DNA of 64,000 bases from Actomonas sp051209155 (lineage in GTDB: Bacteria; Verrucomicrobiota; Verrucomicrobiia; Opitutales; Opitutaceae): NCBI GenBank assembly GCA_051209155.1, contig JBPJGB010000003.1. The stretch is one strand, 5' to 3'. This document shows, in pieces, positions 11,929 to 20,618 of the stretch. A program made the position numbers and the translations under genes. Position 1 is the first letter of the stretch. Each line of letters begins with the position of its first letter. The notes beneath the pieces are model-generated. The model searched no databases and had not been told where the DNA came from. It saw only the letters and a list, made by a program, of their open reading frames with translations.

Positions 11929-11952
11929 GCAAAAATCAGCCTCGATTTTTGC
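11929..11952. promoter_or_regulatory. Inverted repeat in divergent intergenic region
   Basis: A perfect 9-bp inverted repeat, GCAAAAATC and GATTTTTGC, with a 6-nt spacer, lies between the divergent BON and FKBP genes. It has no T-tract, so an operator is more likely than a terminator. Confidence 0.35.
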
Positions 11953-12018
11953 TTCAACAACCGGGAGCGAAGCATCCTTGTCACCGTGCCTCCTCTCCCT
12001 CTCACTCGACCCTTTTCC

Positions 12019-12789
12019 ATGAAAACCACCCTCCGCCTTTCACCTGCCATCGTCGTCCTTTCCTCGTCCCTCTTGCTGGGTTTGGTCGCTTGCCAGAAAT
12101 CAGAACCCGCCACCGAAACCAAACCCGCCATGTCCGAATCCGATTCCGCTGAAGCCGCACCGGCGCCGGCCGCCTCCGACCTCTCCCTTGAAACGATCGA
12201 CCAGAAAGTTTCCTACTTCGTCGGTCTGCAGATGGGTAGCCAACTCGCCCAAGACGCCTCTCTCGAAGTCGACATGGACAGCCTCGCCGCCGGCATCAGC
12301 GATGCCCTCGCCGGCAAGGAATCGCGCGTCAGCCAGGCCGATCTCATGACCGCCCTCCAGGCCAAGCGCGCCGAAGCCCAGGCCGCCTCGCAAGCCAAAG
12401 CTCAGGCCAACCTCGAGGCTGGCAAGGCCTTCCTCGCTCAAAACGGTCAACGGCCCGAAGTCACGACCACCGCCTCCGGCCTGCAGTATGAGATCCTCAC
12501 CGCCGGCACCGGCCCGAAGCCGACCTCCTCCCAGCGAGTCAAGGTGCACTACCATGGCACCCTCATCGACGGCACCGTCTTCGATAGTTCCGTGCAGCGC
12601 GGCGAGCCGAGCGAGTTCGGGGTCACCCAAGTGATCAAAGGATGGATCGAGGGACTCCAGCTCATGCCCCAAGGCTCCAAGTGGAAACTCTACATTCCGG
12701 CTGACCTCGCTTACGGCAACGTCGACAAGGGCACCATCCCTCCGGGCTCGACTCTCATCTTCGAGGTCGAACTGCTGGAAGTGAAATAA
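12019..12789 (+). CDS. FKBP-type peptidyl-prolyl isomerase lipoprotein (Mip/FkpA-like)
   Basis: 256 aa from the ATG at 12019. The N terminus is a lipoprotein signal with lipobox LVAC (Cys at about residue 23), followed by an Ala/Glu/Pro-rich linker. Residues about 55-140 match the helical FKBP N-terminal dimerisation domain (KVSYFVGLQMGSQLAQD...). Residues about 150-256 are the catalytic FKBP domain, with VKVHYHGTLIDGTVFDSS, VIKGWIEGLQLMPQGSKWKL, IPADLAYG and LIFEVELLEVK. It should be an envelope-anchored folding catalyst and chaperone. A CU-rich tract (CTCACTCGACCCTTTTCC) precedes the start. The gene is transcribed divergently from the BON gene, a second envelope-stress-type function. Confidence 0.92.
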   Translation: MKTTLRLSPAIVVLSSSLLLGLVACQKSEPATETKPAMSESDSAEAAPAPAASDLSLETIDQKVSYFVGLQMGSQLAQDASLEVDMDSLAAGISDALAGKESRVSQADLMTALQAKRAEAQAASQAKAQANLEAGKAFLAQNGQRPEVTTTASGLQYEILTAGTGPKPTSSQRVKVHYHGTLIDGTVFDSSVQRGEPSEFGVTQVIKGWIEGLQLMPQGSKWKLYIPADLAYGNVDKGTIPPGSTLIFEVELLEVK

Positions 12790-12871
12790 GCCGCCTCCGG
12801 ATTTAAACGATCAACACGCGGCGCGGACTTGCCCCTCGGCAGTCCGCGCCGCTGCGTATAAAGACCTTCCC

Positions 12872-13852
12872 ATGGACAAACGCACCTTGGGAAACTCCGG
12901 TATCGAGGTCAGCCCCATGGGCTTGGGTTGTTGGGCCATCGGCGGCCCGTTCTGGCGGGGAGGGACCCCGGTGGGCTGGGGCGAAGTCGATGACCATGAG
13001 TCCATCGCCGCCATTCGCCGGGCGTTGGACCTGGGTATCACCTTCTTCGATACCGCCGACGTTTACGGCACCGGCCACAGCGAGGAGGTCCTCGCGCGGG
13101 CGCTGCACGGGCACCGTGACGAGGTGGTCATCGCCACCAAATTTGGCAGCACCTATGAGTCCGCGACCCGTCAGGCGACCGGCCAAAGCGACGACCCGGC
13201 CTACGTCCGAGAAGCTTGCGAGGCCTCGTTGCGCCGCCTTCGCGTCGACTGTATCGACCTCTACCAGAACCATTGGAATGACGGTCCACTGGAATCGGCG
13301 CCCGAGTTGCAGGAGACGCTGGAAGCCCTGGTCGCCGAGGGAAAAATCCGTGCCTATGGTTGGAGCACCGATTTCCCGGATCGGGCCCAAGCCTGGGTCG
13401 GCGGCGACCATTTCGCGTCCGTGCAGCATCAAATGAACATTCTCAGCGACGCGGGCGAGGTCGTGTCGATTTGTGAACAACACCATCTCAGCAGCATCAA
13501 CCGCGGCCCGCTCGCCATGGGTCTGTTGACCGGCAAATACTCCGCCACCACGGAAGTCACCGGCGCGGACGTGCGCAGCAAGGACAGTCCCGCTTGGATG
13601 CAATTCTTCAAAGACGGCCGCGCCAGTCCGGAATGGTTGGCCAAGCTTGCGGCCGTGCGCGAAATTCTCACCAGCGAAGGCCGCACGCTCGCGCAGGGTG
13701 CCTTGGCTTGGTTATGGGCTCGCAGTCCGCGAACGCTCCCCATTCCTGGCTTCCGCACCGTTGCGCAAGTGAATGAGAATTGCGGCGCCTTGGCCAAAGG
13801 CCCGCTCGCCCCGGCCCAAATGTCAGAGGTCGAGCGACTCCTCGACCGCTGA
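12872..13852 (+). CDS. Aldo/keto reductase
   Basis: 326 aa NAD(P)H-dependent oxidoreductase with a TIM-barrel fold. The N terminus MDKRTLGNSGIEVSPMGLGCW is typical. FFDTADVYGTGHSEEVLARAL carries the catalytic Asp/Tyr, VVIATKFG the Lys, and LYQNHWND replaces the usual His region. LPIPGFRTVAQVNENCGA is the C-terminal cofactor-binding block. The length and motifs fit the AKR11/YqkF-like group, whose substrates are usually unknown aldehydes or sugars. It is 82 nt downstream of the FKBP gene on the same strand, but there is no functional link that I can see. Confidence 0.88.
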   Translation: MDKRTLGNSGIEVSPMGLGCWAIGGPFWRGGTPVGWGEVDDHESIAAIRRALDLGITFFDTADVYGTGHSEEVLARALHGHRDEVVIATKFGSTYESATRQATGQSDDPAYVREACEASLRRLRVDCIDLYQNHWNDGPLESAPELQETLEALVAEGKIRAYGWSTDFPDRAQAWVGGDHFASVQHQMNILSDAGEVVSICEQHHLSSINRGPLAMGLLTGKYSATTEVTGADVRSKDSPAWMQFFKDGRASPEWLAKLAAVREILTSEGRTLAQGALAWLWARSPRTLPIPGFRTVAQVNENCGALAKGPLAPAQMSEVERLLDR

Positions 13853-13918
13853 AGCTCGCCGGCCAGCCGTAACCGCGAGCGTGAGCGACGGAATGCGCCG
13901 CGGACACCCGAAGCGCCC

Positions 13919-15733
13919 TCAGTCCATCGGCGCGTAGGCGCCGGGATAGCTGGGGGCACCGGGTTTGCGGTCAAGCAACTCAGCGATCTCAGCCGGCAAG
14001 GACACCCCGGCCTTCCGCCCGGGAAAGTCTGGCATCAGCTCGAAGCGCCCGAGTTCCGCGCCTTTGAACAGTGGTCCCCAATAGTCGCCGAAAGTCTGCG
14101 CCGCGCCTTCGAACTGCGGCAGCGCCGCATGCAGCTCCGCGGCGGTGGCGAACTCGACCCGGTATTCGGGCGCGCCTTCCATGGGCGACCAGACAATCAG
14201 GGGCTGCGCCGACGGGCCGGCGCGACGCACATAGACGTTGCCATCCATCAGGTTCACGTGGGGCTCGGTGACCCGCCCATCCACATTGCGCTGGGTGAAG
14301 CTGGCCAAAGGCCCTTCGAACGTATCGTCGACCGCAATCAGGTTGTTGACCAGCGCGTGGCTGTGGCGCTCCTCCACATCGGGACCCGAGCTCGCGTGCC
14401 AACCGAAGTGGTCTCCGCCGGCCGAGCTACGGTCGGAGCGGTTGAAGTCGGCGCGACTGTTGTAAAAAGTATTCTGATACACCTGCACCCCGGAGCTGTT
14501 CAGCACCCGCACGCCGGGCGCGCAGTTGACGAACACGTTGCCGGCGCAGATCGCGCCCTTGGAGATTTCAAAGAAGAAACCGTTGGGCGTATTCTCCACC
14601 CAGTTGTTGATGAAGATGCCATCCACGTTGCCCACATCATACCAGACGCCGCTGGCGTTGGGGTTGTCGATGATGAGGTTGTCGCGCACCACGCAGTTGT
14701 AGGACTGGTTGAAGATCTTGACCGACGAGGCGTAGTAGCCGCCGAGGTTCTCGGATGAATTGGTGCGGGTGACGATGTTGCGTTCGAGGAGCACGTTGGC
14801 GGAGTTGATCACATAAATGCCTTCCGTGCCGGTGTCGCTCACCAGGCAATGGCGGATGGTGAGGCCGTCGCCACGAAAATAGCCGGCGACACGGGAGCAG
14901 TGGCTGATCGTCAGGTGCTCAAAGGTCGTGCCGACGATTTCCTTGCCGAAGTTTTCCGGCGGCATGTAGGCGCCCGGCTCGGTGCCCTCCACCAGCAGGG
15001 CGAGCCGCGCGTATTGCGTGAACGTGAGTCCGCGCAGCGTCGGGCCCTTGCCGTCGTTGGCTTTGCCGTGCGCCATCCGCGTGGTGCGGGTGAGCGCGCT
15101 GTTGTGCGCGGTGATTTCGACCAGCTTGTCGGTGGGATCGAGGCCGAGCGTGATGACCGCGTTTTCGTAATCGATGAAGTAGGTATCCTCCGTGACCTCC
15201 TCGAGGCTACCGCACGAACCGAGCAGCTTCCCGTCCACAAAAACCATGTCGTTGTTGAACTTGTGGAGCGGCGTATGGCGGATTCCCCACTCGCGTCGCC
15301 ACCAATCCGCCGGTTCGGCCGGAAACAGTTTTGTCCACGTCGTCTGCCAGCGCCCCTCGCCCGCGGCCTCCCAATCGGTCGCCACCTCCGTGCCTTTGAT
15401 CACCGGGCGCTCCTCGAGGTAGGGTTGAATGGTGATGCCTTGGCTGAGGCGCAGGCTGCCGGTGCGGTAGACGCCCCCGCGCATGACGATGGTATCGTCT
15501 GTGACCGCGCGGGCGATGGCCGCCGCAAACGTGGTCGGCGCGGCAAGACTCGTCCCGGCGGCAGCCGCATCCCCGTCTGGTGCGACATACCACACCGTGC
15601 CGGAAGTCGGCGCCTCATAACGCTGCTGAATCGGACCATAGGGACCACCCGACGGCTGCGCGTGAACGGCGACACCGGCGAGGCAGGAGGCAAAGAGGCT
15701 GACGAGGAGGCGGAAAGACAGGGTGTTTAACAT
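13919..15733 (-). CDS. Exported right-handed parallel beta-helix protein
   Basis: 604 aa from the ATG at 15733. The signal peptide MLNTLSFRLLVSLFASCLAGVAVHAQ supports this over the open upstream frame. Residues about 40-110 (TVWYVAPDGDAAAAGTSLAAPTTFAAAIARA) are the usual N-terminal cap of secreted beta-helix proteins. The centre (about 280-480) holds stacked N/V/I-rich rungs such as EGIYVINSANVLLERNIVTRTNSS and CVVRDNLIIDNPNASGVWYD. Such proteins are often polysaccharide lyases or glycan epimerases, which fits a polysaccharide-degrading Opitutae lifestyle. No catalytic residues can be assigned by eye, so the enzymatic function is unproven. Confidence 0.8.
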   Translation of the reverse strand: MLNTLSFRLLVSLFASCLAGVAVHAQPSGGPYGPIQQRYEAPTSGTVWYVAPDGDAAAAGTSLAAPTTFAAAIARAVTDDTIVMRGGVYRTGSLRLSQGITIQPYLEERPVIKGTEVATDWEAAGEGRWQTTWTKLFPAEPADWWRREWGIRHTPLHKFNNDMVFVDGKLLGSCGSLEEVTEDTYFIDYENAVITLGLDPTDKLVEITAHNSALTRTTRMAHGKANDGKGPTLRGLTFTQYARLALLVEGTEPGAYMPPENFGKEIVGTTFEHLTISHCSRVAGYFRGDGLTIRHCLVSDTGTEGIYVINSANVLLERNIVTRTNSSENLGGYYASSVKIFNQSYNCVVRDNLIIDNPNASGVWYDVGNVDGIFINNWVENTPNGFFFEISKGAICAGNVFVNCAPGVRVLNSSGVQVYQNTFYNSRADFNRSDRSSAGGDHFGWHASSGPDVEERHSHALVNNLIAVDDTFEGPLASFTQRNVDGRVTEPHVNLMDGNVYVRRAGPSAQPLIVWSPMEGAPEYRVEFATAAELHAALPQFEGAAQTFGDYWGPLFKGAELGRFELMPDFPGRKAGVSLPAEIAELLDRKPGAPSYPGAYAPMD

Positions 15734-15899
15734 GGCAGCGGTTGGAGCGTTGGCCGGCGGATTCGCCGAAGCAACATCGCGTAAGCATTCCACTTGCGCA
15801 GGCCGGCACCACCCCGGGCTGTGGTTGCCGTTCAACGGCTAACTGAACACGCCGTCGGAACCCGTTGACCAGCCGCCGGCAGTGGTGACTCTTGCCCAT

Positions 15900-16595
15900 A
15901 TGACGCATCGTCTTCGCTTCCTCAGCTGCCTCACCATTTTGACCGCCACCGCCCTGGGGGCGATCGCCTCACCATCCGAGGTTGGGCGTGCGGCCGCACT
16001 CTTGGTTTTTGGCCAGGCGTCGCAAACCGAGGCGCCCGCTGACTCGATGGCCGACGCCCTCACGGCCGCTCAGGACCAACTGAGCCACAATGCCGAGTTG
16101 GTCGCGGCCACCGCCGCCAAGGCGAAGTGGGATGCGTTCGGCGGCGCCGCCGTCGCCGCGCCGGCTTCGAGCGCCCCAACCTATGCCGCCCAAGTCGCGG
16201 ACCACGTGGCATGGTTATCGAAGAACCCGAAAGCCTACGCCAAGGTCCTGCAGCAGGCCTACCGTTTCGTGATCAATCGCGACGTCTACGAGGAAGAGAT
16301 TGCCTACTGGCACGAGCAGCCCGCCACCCTCTCCTACGTCATGATCGTCGCCTGCGTCGAAGACTGGGCTCGCCGCAACCAGCCCGGCCTCATGGTCACC
16401 GCGGGTAAACCGACCGTTTCAATCAACTGCGAGTTTCTCGCCACGGCCCGCCTTTCCCCCGCCGATGCCGCAACCGCCCGCGAATTCCTCGGCCTCGACG
16501 ACGCGACTTCAGCGGATGAACGCGTGATCGCCCCCAGCGCCGCCAAGCTGCGGTCCGGCGGCGGCATCCATTTCGTCGCCGCCGGCGCCGAATAA
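15900..16595 (+). CDS. Small exported protein with DUF4214-like segment
   Basis: 231 aa from the ATG at 15900 (a GTG at 15882 is also in frame). Residues 1-23 look like a signal peptide (LRFLSCLTILTATALGAIA). An Ala-rich helical region follows (about 45-100). The segment AYRFVINRDVYEEEIAYWHEQ (about 118-138) resembles the repeat found in DUF4214 and S-layer-associated proteins, where a Y-R-x-x-x-x-R-x-x-x-x-x-E-x-x-Y-W pattern recurs. A single conserved Cys occurs in SINCEFLATARLSPADA. I cannot assign a function. It is divergent from the beta-helix gene and lies 268 nt before the next gene. Confidence 0.7.
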   Translation: MTHRLRFLSCLTILTATALGAIASPSEVGRAAALLVFGQASQTEAPADSMADALTAAQDQLSHNAELVAATAAKAKWDAFGGAAVAAPASSAPTYAAQVADHVAWLSKNPKAYAKVLQQAYRFVINRDVYEEEIAYWHEQPATLSYVMIVACVEDWARRNQPGLMVTAGKPTVSINCEFLATARLSPADAATAREFLGLDDATSADERVIAPSAAKLRSGGGIHFVAAGAE

Positions 16596-16863
16596 AACAC
16601 CTCCCCAACGCAACGGGGCCGGATTCCTACGCCCGCGCCTCAGCGCCAATCCGTCATCGCCCGCGCGAAGACCTCCGGATTTGGCTCGAGGGACCGCGCA
16701 CCCCTGCAGTCCGCCCTTGGGCCGATGTATTCCATCGGAAAATCAGGTTCGCCCATTGCCTGAGCACGGGGCGATGGCGCGTCCCTGGCAATGCCGGGGC
16801 GCCGGCCAGCACTGCGCAGCCAACACTTGCGCGCCGCCTCCACTCGGCGCACTTTGCCGTCGC
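16596..16863. other. Intergenic stretch with no recognised feature
   Basis: About 268 bp between the small exported protein and the metallo-hydrolase gene. The downstream frame is open to 16681, but that extension is Cys/Pro-rich and unlike the family. I see no clear hairpin, repeat or RNA gene. Confidence 0.5.
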
Positions 16864-17691
16864 ATGCCACTCATCCCGCTCGAAGACAATTTTGACGACG
16901 TCATCAACAAGACCCAACGCGGTCTCAAGATTTCCGATGAAGAACTCGCTGCTCGCGCCGAGGTGAGCACGGAAGATCTCGCCAAGGTCAAAGCGGGCGA
17001 ACCGCTCATCGCCGTCGTGCGCCGAGTTGCCCGTCACCTGCGCCTCAATCCCAACGCGTTGGAGGCCCACGCCCGCCGCACTTGGTATCCCGAAATCCCG
17101 GTTTTTCCGCGCGGATTCGCGGCCTTCAACACCCCGTTCGAAGACATGACCGTCAACAGCTACCTCATCTGGGATCCGCGCACCAAGGAAGCCGCCGCCT
17201 TCGATACCGGCGCGTCGGCCGATGGCATGGTCGACGTCATCACCTGCGACAAGCTGCGGTTGAAATACATCTTCATCACCCACAACCACACCGACCATAT
17301 CGCCGACCTTGAACGCCTCGCCGCCGCCGCGCCGGACGCCGAGATCTGGTCCCATCGCGACGCGCCGGTCGCCCACGACCGGGCGCAATCCTTTGAGGAG
17401 GGCGTGCACTTTCATATCGGCGAGCTCGACATCAAGACCGTGCTCACGCCCGGTCACGCCCCCGGCCAGACCACCTTCTTCGTCACCGGCCTGAGCTGGC
17501 CGCTCGCCGTGGTCGGCGATTCCCTCTTCGCCTCCTCGGTCGGCGGCAGCCCCACCCACTTCGCCGAGCAACTGCGCAACGACCGGGAGAAGATCTTCAC
17601 CCTGCCCCGCGACACCGTGCTCGCGCCCGGCCACGGACCGATCACCACGCTTGCGCAGGAAAAAAAGCACAACCCGGTCTTCGCTCACTGA
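16864..17691 (+). CDS. MBL-fold metallo-hydrolase with N-terminal HTH
   Basis: 275 aa from the ATG at 16864. Residues about 15-70 form an XRE-like helix-turn-helix segment (ISDEELAARAEVSTEDLAKV followed by VVRRVARHLRLNPNAL). Residues about 80-270 are a metallo-beta-lactamase fold with the dinuclear site HNHTDH, the second His in LTPGHAPGQT, Asp in VVGDSLF and the terminal His in LAPGHGPIT. The hydrolase part resembles the glyoxalase-II-like group, so a thioester or similar substrate is plausible. An HTH fused to an MBL domain suggests either DNA binding or reuse of the helices for dimerisation. It is 37 nt upstream of a beta-hydroxyacid dehydrogenase gene and probably in one operon with it. 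Confidence 0.82.
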   Translation: MPLIPLEDNFDDVINKTQRGLKISDEELAARAEVSTEDLAKVKAGEPLIAVVRRVARHLRLNPNALEAHARRTWYPEIPVFPRGFAAFNTPFEDMTVNSYLIWDPRTKEAAAFDTGASADGMVDVITCDKLRLKYIFITHNHTDHIADLERLAAAAPDAEIWSHRDAPVAHDRAQSFEEGVHFHIGELDIKTVLTPGHAPGQTTFFVTGLSWPLAVVGDSLFASSVGGSPTHFAEQLRNDREKIFTLPRDTVLAPGHGPITTLAQEKKHNPVFAH

Positions 17692-17728
17692 GCCCCCCAT
17701 CACCCGTTCTCCCTCTCGTTCTCTCATC

Positions 17729-18613
17729 ATGTCACAGAAAATTGGATTCGTTGGCGTTGGGCGCATGGGCGCCAACATGGCTCGTCGCCTCAAGGATTGC
17801 GGCCATTCGATCAGCGCCGTCTTCGACCCCGCCGCGGGACTGGCCGCGGAGTTGGCCAGTGAGCTCTCGGCGGCGCACGCCACCTCGCTCTCCGCGGTGA
17901 CCGCCGCGTCCGACATCATCATCACCGTCGTCACCGACGACGCCGCGCAGCTTGAGGTCTTCGCCAACGAAGGCGACACCCTGCTACGCGAATCGAACGG
18001 CAAGATCTTCATCAACTGCGCCACCCTCACGCCCGCCACGCACGTTGAGGTTGAAAAACGCGCCCAGCGCGCCGGCGCCCGGTCGCTCGAAGCCTGCATG
18101 GCCTCGTCCATCCCACAGGCCCGCCAAGGCACCCTTTATCTCATGTGCGGCGGCGAGCGCCCCTTGTTCGACGAGGTAAAGCCCTTGCTGAACGACCTCA
18201 GCACCGATCTGCGCTACATCGGTCCCGCCGGTTCCGCCGCCCAGGTAAAGGCCCTCGTCAACATGGTGATGAACATCAACACCGCCGCCCTCGCCGAAGG
18301 TCTTGGCCTGGGGCAGGCCCTCGGCCTCGACCTCGACATGCTGCGCGAGGTCTTTGCCCAAACCGGCGCCAATTCGCAGGTGCTCAAGACCGACGGCGAG
18401 GACATGCAAAACCGCGACCATGACTGCTACTTCTCCGCCGCCCACGCCGCCAAGGACAGCACGATCGCGTGGGTTCTCGGCTGCGAACAAGGTCTCTCCC
18501 TTCCCCTCGCCGCAGCCACCAAACTTCAATTCGACCGCCTCACCGCGATCGGCCTGGGGCATCAGGACAAGTCCGCCGTCGCTGAACTCACCTTCAAGGG
18601 CCGCCACGCCTGA
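17729..18613 (+). CDS. NAD(P)-dependent beta-hydroxyacid dehydrogenase (3-hydroxyisobutyrate dehydrogenase family)
   Basis: 294 aa from the ATG at 17729, preceded by a CU-rich tract (CCCTCTCGTTCTCTCATC) rather than a Shine-Dalgarno. The Rossmann motif is IGFVGVGRMGANMARRL. The substrate loop is ACMASSIPQARQGTLYLMCGG, a variant of the family's DAPVSGG... signature. The catalytic Lys region is GSAAQVKALVNMVMNIN. The C-terminal NAD-binding KDSTIAWVLGCEQGLSLPL is conserved. It probably acts on a short 3-hydroxy acid or a tartronate-semialdehyde type substrate. The overlap of operon context with the metallo-hydrolase hints at a shared small-acid pathway, which is inference. Confidence 0.85.
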   Translation: MSQKIGFVGVGRMGANMARRLKDCGHSISAVFDPAAGLAAELASELSAAHATSLSAVTAASDIIITVVTDDAAQLEVFANEGDTLLRESNGKIFINCATLTPATHVEVEKRAQRAGARSLEACMASSIPQARQGTLYLMCGGERPLFDEVKPLLNDLSTDLRYIGPAGSAAQVKALVNMVMNINTAALAEGLGLGQALGLDLDMLREVFAQTGANSQVLKTDGEDMQNRDHDCYFSAAHAAKDSTIAWVLGCEQGLSLPLAAATKLQFDRLTAIGLGHQDKSAVAELTFKGRHA

Positions 18614-18721
18614 GGCGGCGTTGGGCCCGTTTAGGTAAAGCGACTGTGAATCGACCGCAGGTCATTGGGCCCGATGAGTTTGAGTTAGACTCCCTACCTC
18701 CACCAAACCAACCTTCGCCAA

Positions 18722-20263
18722 ATGGGTGCCCTCTTTAGACGCAAGACCGCGATGATTCTCGCGCTGGCGTTCAGCCTCGCAGCGACCCTCATCGTGCTGG
18801 CGTTCGATGAAGGTCTGCGCGAGCGCCTGGGCACCACCTACTGGCTGCTCGGCCTCGCGGTCATCGGGTCCATCCTGCTCGTGCTTTCCGGATACGTTTG
18901 GGACCGCACGCTCATGGAGCGGCTCCGGGAAATCAACCGCGCCGCCGGCGAACAAGCCAAGGCCGCCTCGGCGGTCGAGCCTGAAGCCGCCTCCGGCACT
19001 TTGCTGGACGACGAGGACTTCCCCCAGGAGCAGGACGAAATCATCGGCCTCGCCCGCCAGATCGAACGCATGGCGCAAAGCCTGCAAAAAGTGGAAGCCA
19101 GCTACCGCGGCATCGTCGAAGACCAGGTGGACCTGATCTGTCGCTACAAACCCGACGGCACCCTCACCTTCGTCAACGCGGCCTACGCCAAATATTTTGG
19201 CAAAACCCGCAGTGCGCTTCGCGGGCAAAGTTTCCCACTCATCGAACTCGGTTACCCGAAGCGGGACTTTCAGGGCAACCTGCCCGACAAGGCCAGCTTC
19301 GAGGTCGACCTCGAGGACGCCCAAGGCGAGACCGGCAGCTTTCTTTGGACCCATCGCGCCATCAAATCACAACGCGGCGATCTGCTGGAATTCCAAGCCG
19401 TCGGTCACGACATCGGCGCCCGCAAAGCCGCCGAAGCTGCGCTCGTGCAAGCCAAGGAAGCCGCCGAATCCGCCGACCGCGCGAAGAGCGAATTCCTTGC
19501 CGTGGTGAGCCACGAAATCCGCACGCCGATCAACGCTGTCATCGGCTTCGCCAAACTGCTGCGCGAAACCGAACTCACCCCCGACCAGGTCGAATATATT
19601 ACCAACATCCACCAAAGCGGGGTGACCTTGGAGACCCTCATCGCCGACATCCTCGACGTTTCCCGTCTGGAAGCCGGGCAGATCGAGGTGAAGCAGACCC
19701 CCTTCGCGCTGCGCGATTGCATGCAGGAGATCGGCGACCACTTCGGGCCGACCGCCCGCGACGCCGGTCTGGATTACACGGTCAAGATCGACCCCAGCGT
19801 GCCGGTGATCGTCAATGGCGACCAAGCCCGCCTGCGCCAGGTGCTGATGAACGTGGTCGGCAACGCGTTTAAGTTCACCGAACGCGGGGCAATCACGGTC
19901 AACGTTTCCTGTGCCCGCGGCGAATCGGTGCCTCACTCCGACCTGCGCCAGCTACGCCTTTTTGTCGCGGTCAGCGACACCGGCATCGGTATCCCGGACG
20001 AGCGCGTGAAGGACCTCTTCAAACCCTTCAGCCAGTTGGACTCCTCCAGCACCCGCCGGCGCGGTGGCACCGGCCTGGGGCTCGTCATTTCCAAGCGCCT
20101 CTGCGAGCTCATGGGTGGCGCGATCTCGGTCGAGAGCCAACCCGGCCGCGGCTCAACCTTCCGTTTCAGCTTCGCCCTCACCTACCAAAAAGGCGACTCG
20201 CAGCCCCCCCTGCCGACCTCCGACACCTCCCCGTCATTCACGCCCTCGCCCTCGTCGGCTTGA
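18722..20263 (+). CDS. PAS-domain sensor histidine kinase
   Basis: 513 aa membrane-bound kinase. Two transmembrane helices lie at about residues 8-27 and 37-58, with a very short periplasmic loop. A coiled linker and PAS domain (about 125-235) carry RGIVEDQVDLICRYKPDGTLTFVN. HisKA (about 255-320) has the phospho-His in VVSHEIRTPINAVIGFAK. HATPase_c (about 365-485) shows NVVGNAFKFTERGAI, DTGIGIPDERVKDLFKPF and RRGGTGLGLVISKRL. There is no receiver domain and no adjacent response regulator. A Ser/Pro-rich tail follows the catalytic domain. The near absence of a periplasmic loop suggests that the PAS domain senses a cytoplasmic signal. Confidence 0.9.
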   Translation: MGALFRRKTAMILALAFSLAATLIVLAFDEGLRERLGTTYWLLGLAVIGSILLVLSGYVWDRTLMERLREINRAAGEQAKAASAVEPEAASGTLLDDEDFPQEQDEIIGLARQIERMAQSLQKVEASYRGIVEDQVDLICRYKPDGTLTFVNAAYAKYFGKTRSALRGQSFPLIELGYPKRDFQGNLPDKASFEVDLEDAQGETGSFLWTHRAIKSQRGDLLEFQAVGHDIGARKAAEAALVQAKEAAESADRAKSEFLAVVSHEIRTPINAVIGFAKLLRETELTPDQVEYITNIHQSGVTLETLIADILDVSRLEAGQIEVKQTPFALRDCMQEIGDHFGPTARDAGLDYTVKIDPSVPVIVNGDQARLRQVLMNVVGNAFKFTERGAITVNVSCARGESVPHSDLRQLRLFVAVSDTGIGIPDERVKDLFKPFSQLDSSSTRRRGGTGLGLVISKRLCELMGGAISVESQPGRGSTFRFSFALTYQKGDSQPPLPTSDTSPSFTPSPSSA

Positions 20264-20351
20264 GGCGCAAGGACCGTGGCCCTGCGGGAAATCGTTTTCC
20301 GGACTTGCACGCCCCCCGGATTGTTTGCAACGTCCGCCTCTCCCTGACTAC

Positions 20352-20426
20352 GGCGCGGTAGCCAAGTGGTAAGGCCGAGCTCTGCAAAAGCTCTATGCGG
20401 CGGTTCGATTCCGCCCCGCGCCTCCA
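20352..20426 (+). tRNA. tRNA-Cys (GCA)
   Basis: Complete cloverleaf. Acceptor GGCGCGG (20352-20358) pairs with CCGCGCC (20416-20422), followed by discriminator U and an encoded CCA (20424-20426). The anticodon arm has stem GAGCT, loop CTGCAAA and stem AGCTC, giving anticodon GCA. The T-arm is GGCGG-TTCGATT-CCGCC. Its 3' end is the first of three copies in a downstream tandem repeat. Confidence 0.96.
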
Positions 20427-20432
20427 GAATTT

Positions 20433-20466
20433 CGCCCACCGATTTACCCCGGTGGGCGTTTTGTTT
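20433..20466 (+). terminator. Terminator after tRNA-Cys (repeat copy 1)
   Basis: The stem CGCCCACCG (20433-20441) with CGGTGGGCG (20450-20458) is followed by TTTTGTTT. Confidence 0.88.
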
Positions 20467-20584
20467 ATGGCCCACGCCGCTCGCTCCGACGTCGGGCGGA
20501 CTCGAACCGCCTGCCGCTGCGCGGCCCCATTCGATGTCATACCATCGCCTACCGCCGATAGACCGCCCCGCGCCTCCAGAATTT

Positions 20585-20618
20585 CGCCCACCGATTTACC
20601 CCGGTGGGCGTTTTGTTT
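20585..20618 (+). terminator. Terminator, repeat copy 2
   Basis: Identical duplicate of the tRNA-Cys terminator, displaced by exactly 152 bp. Confidence 0.85.

Noticed and set aside
20182..20475. Antisense frame with LEARGGIEPPHRAFAELG
   Set aside because: It is the well-known spurious protein read across tRNA-Cys; the tRNA explains it.
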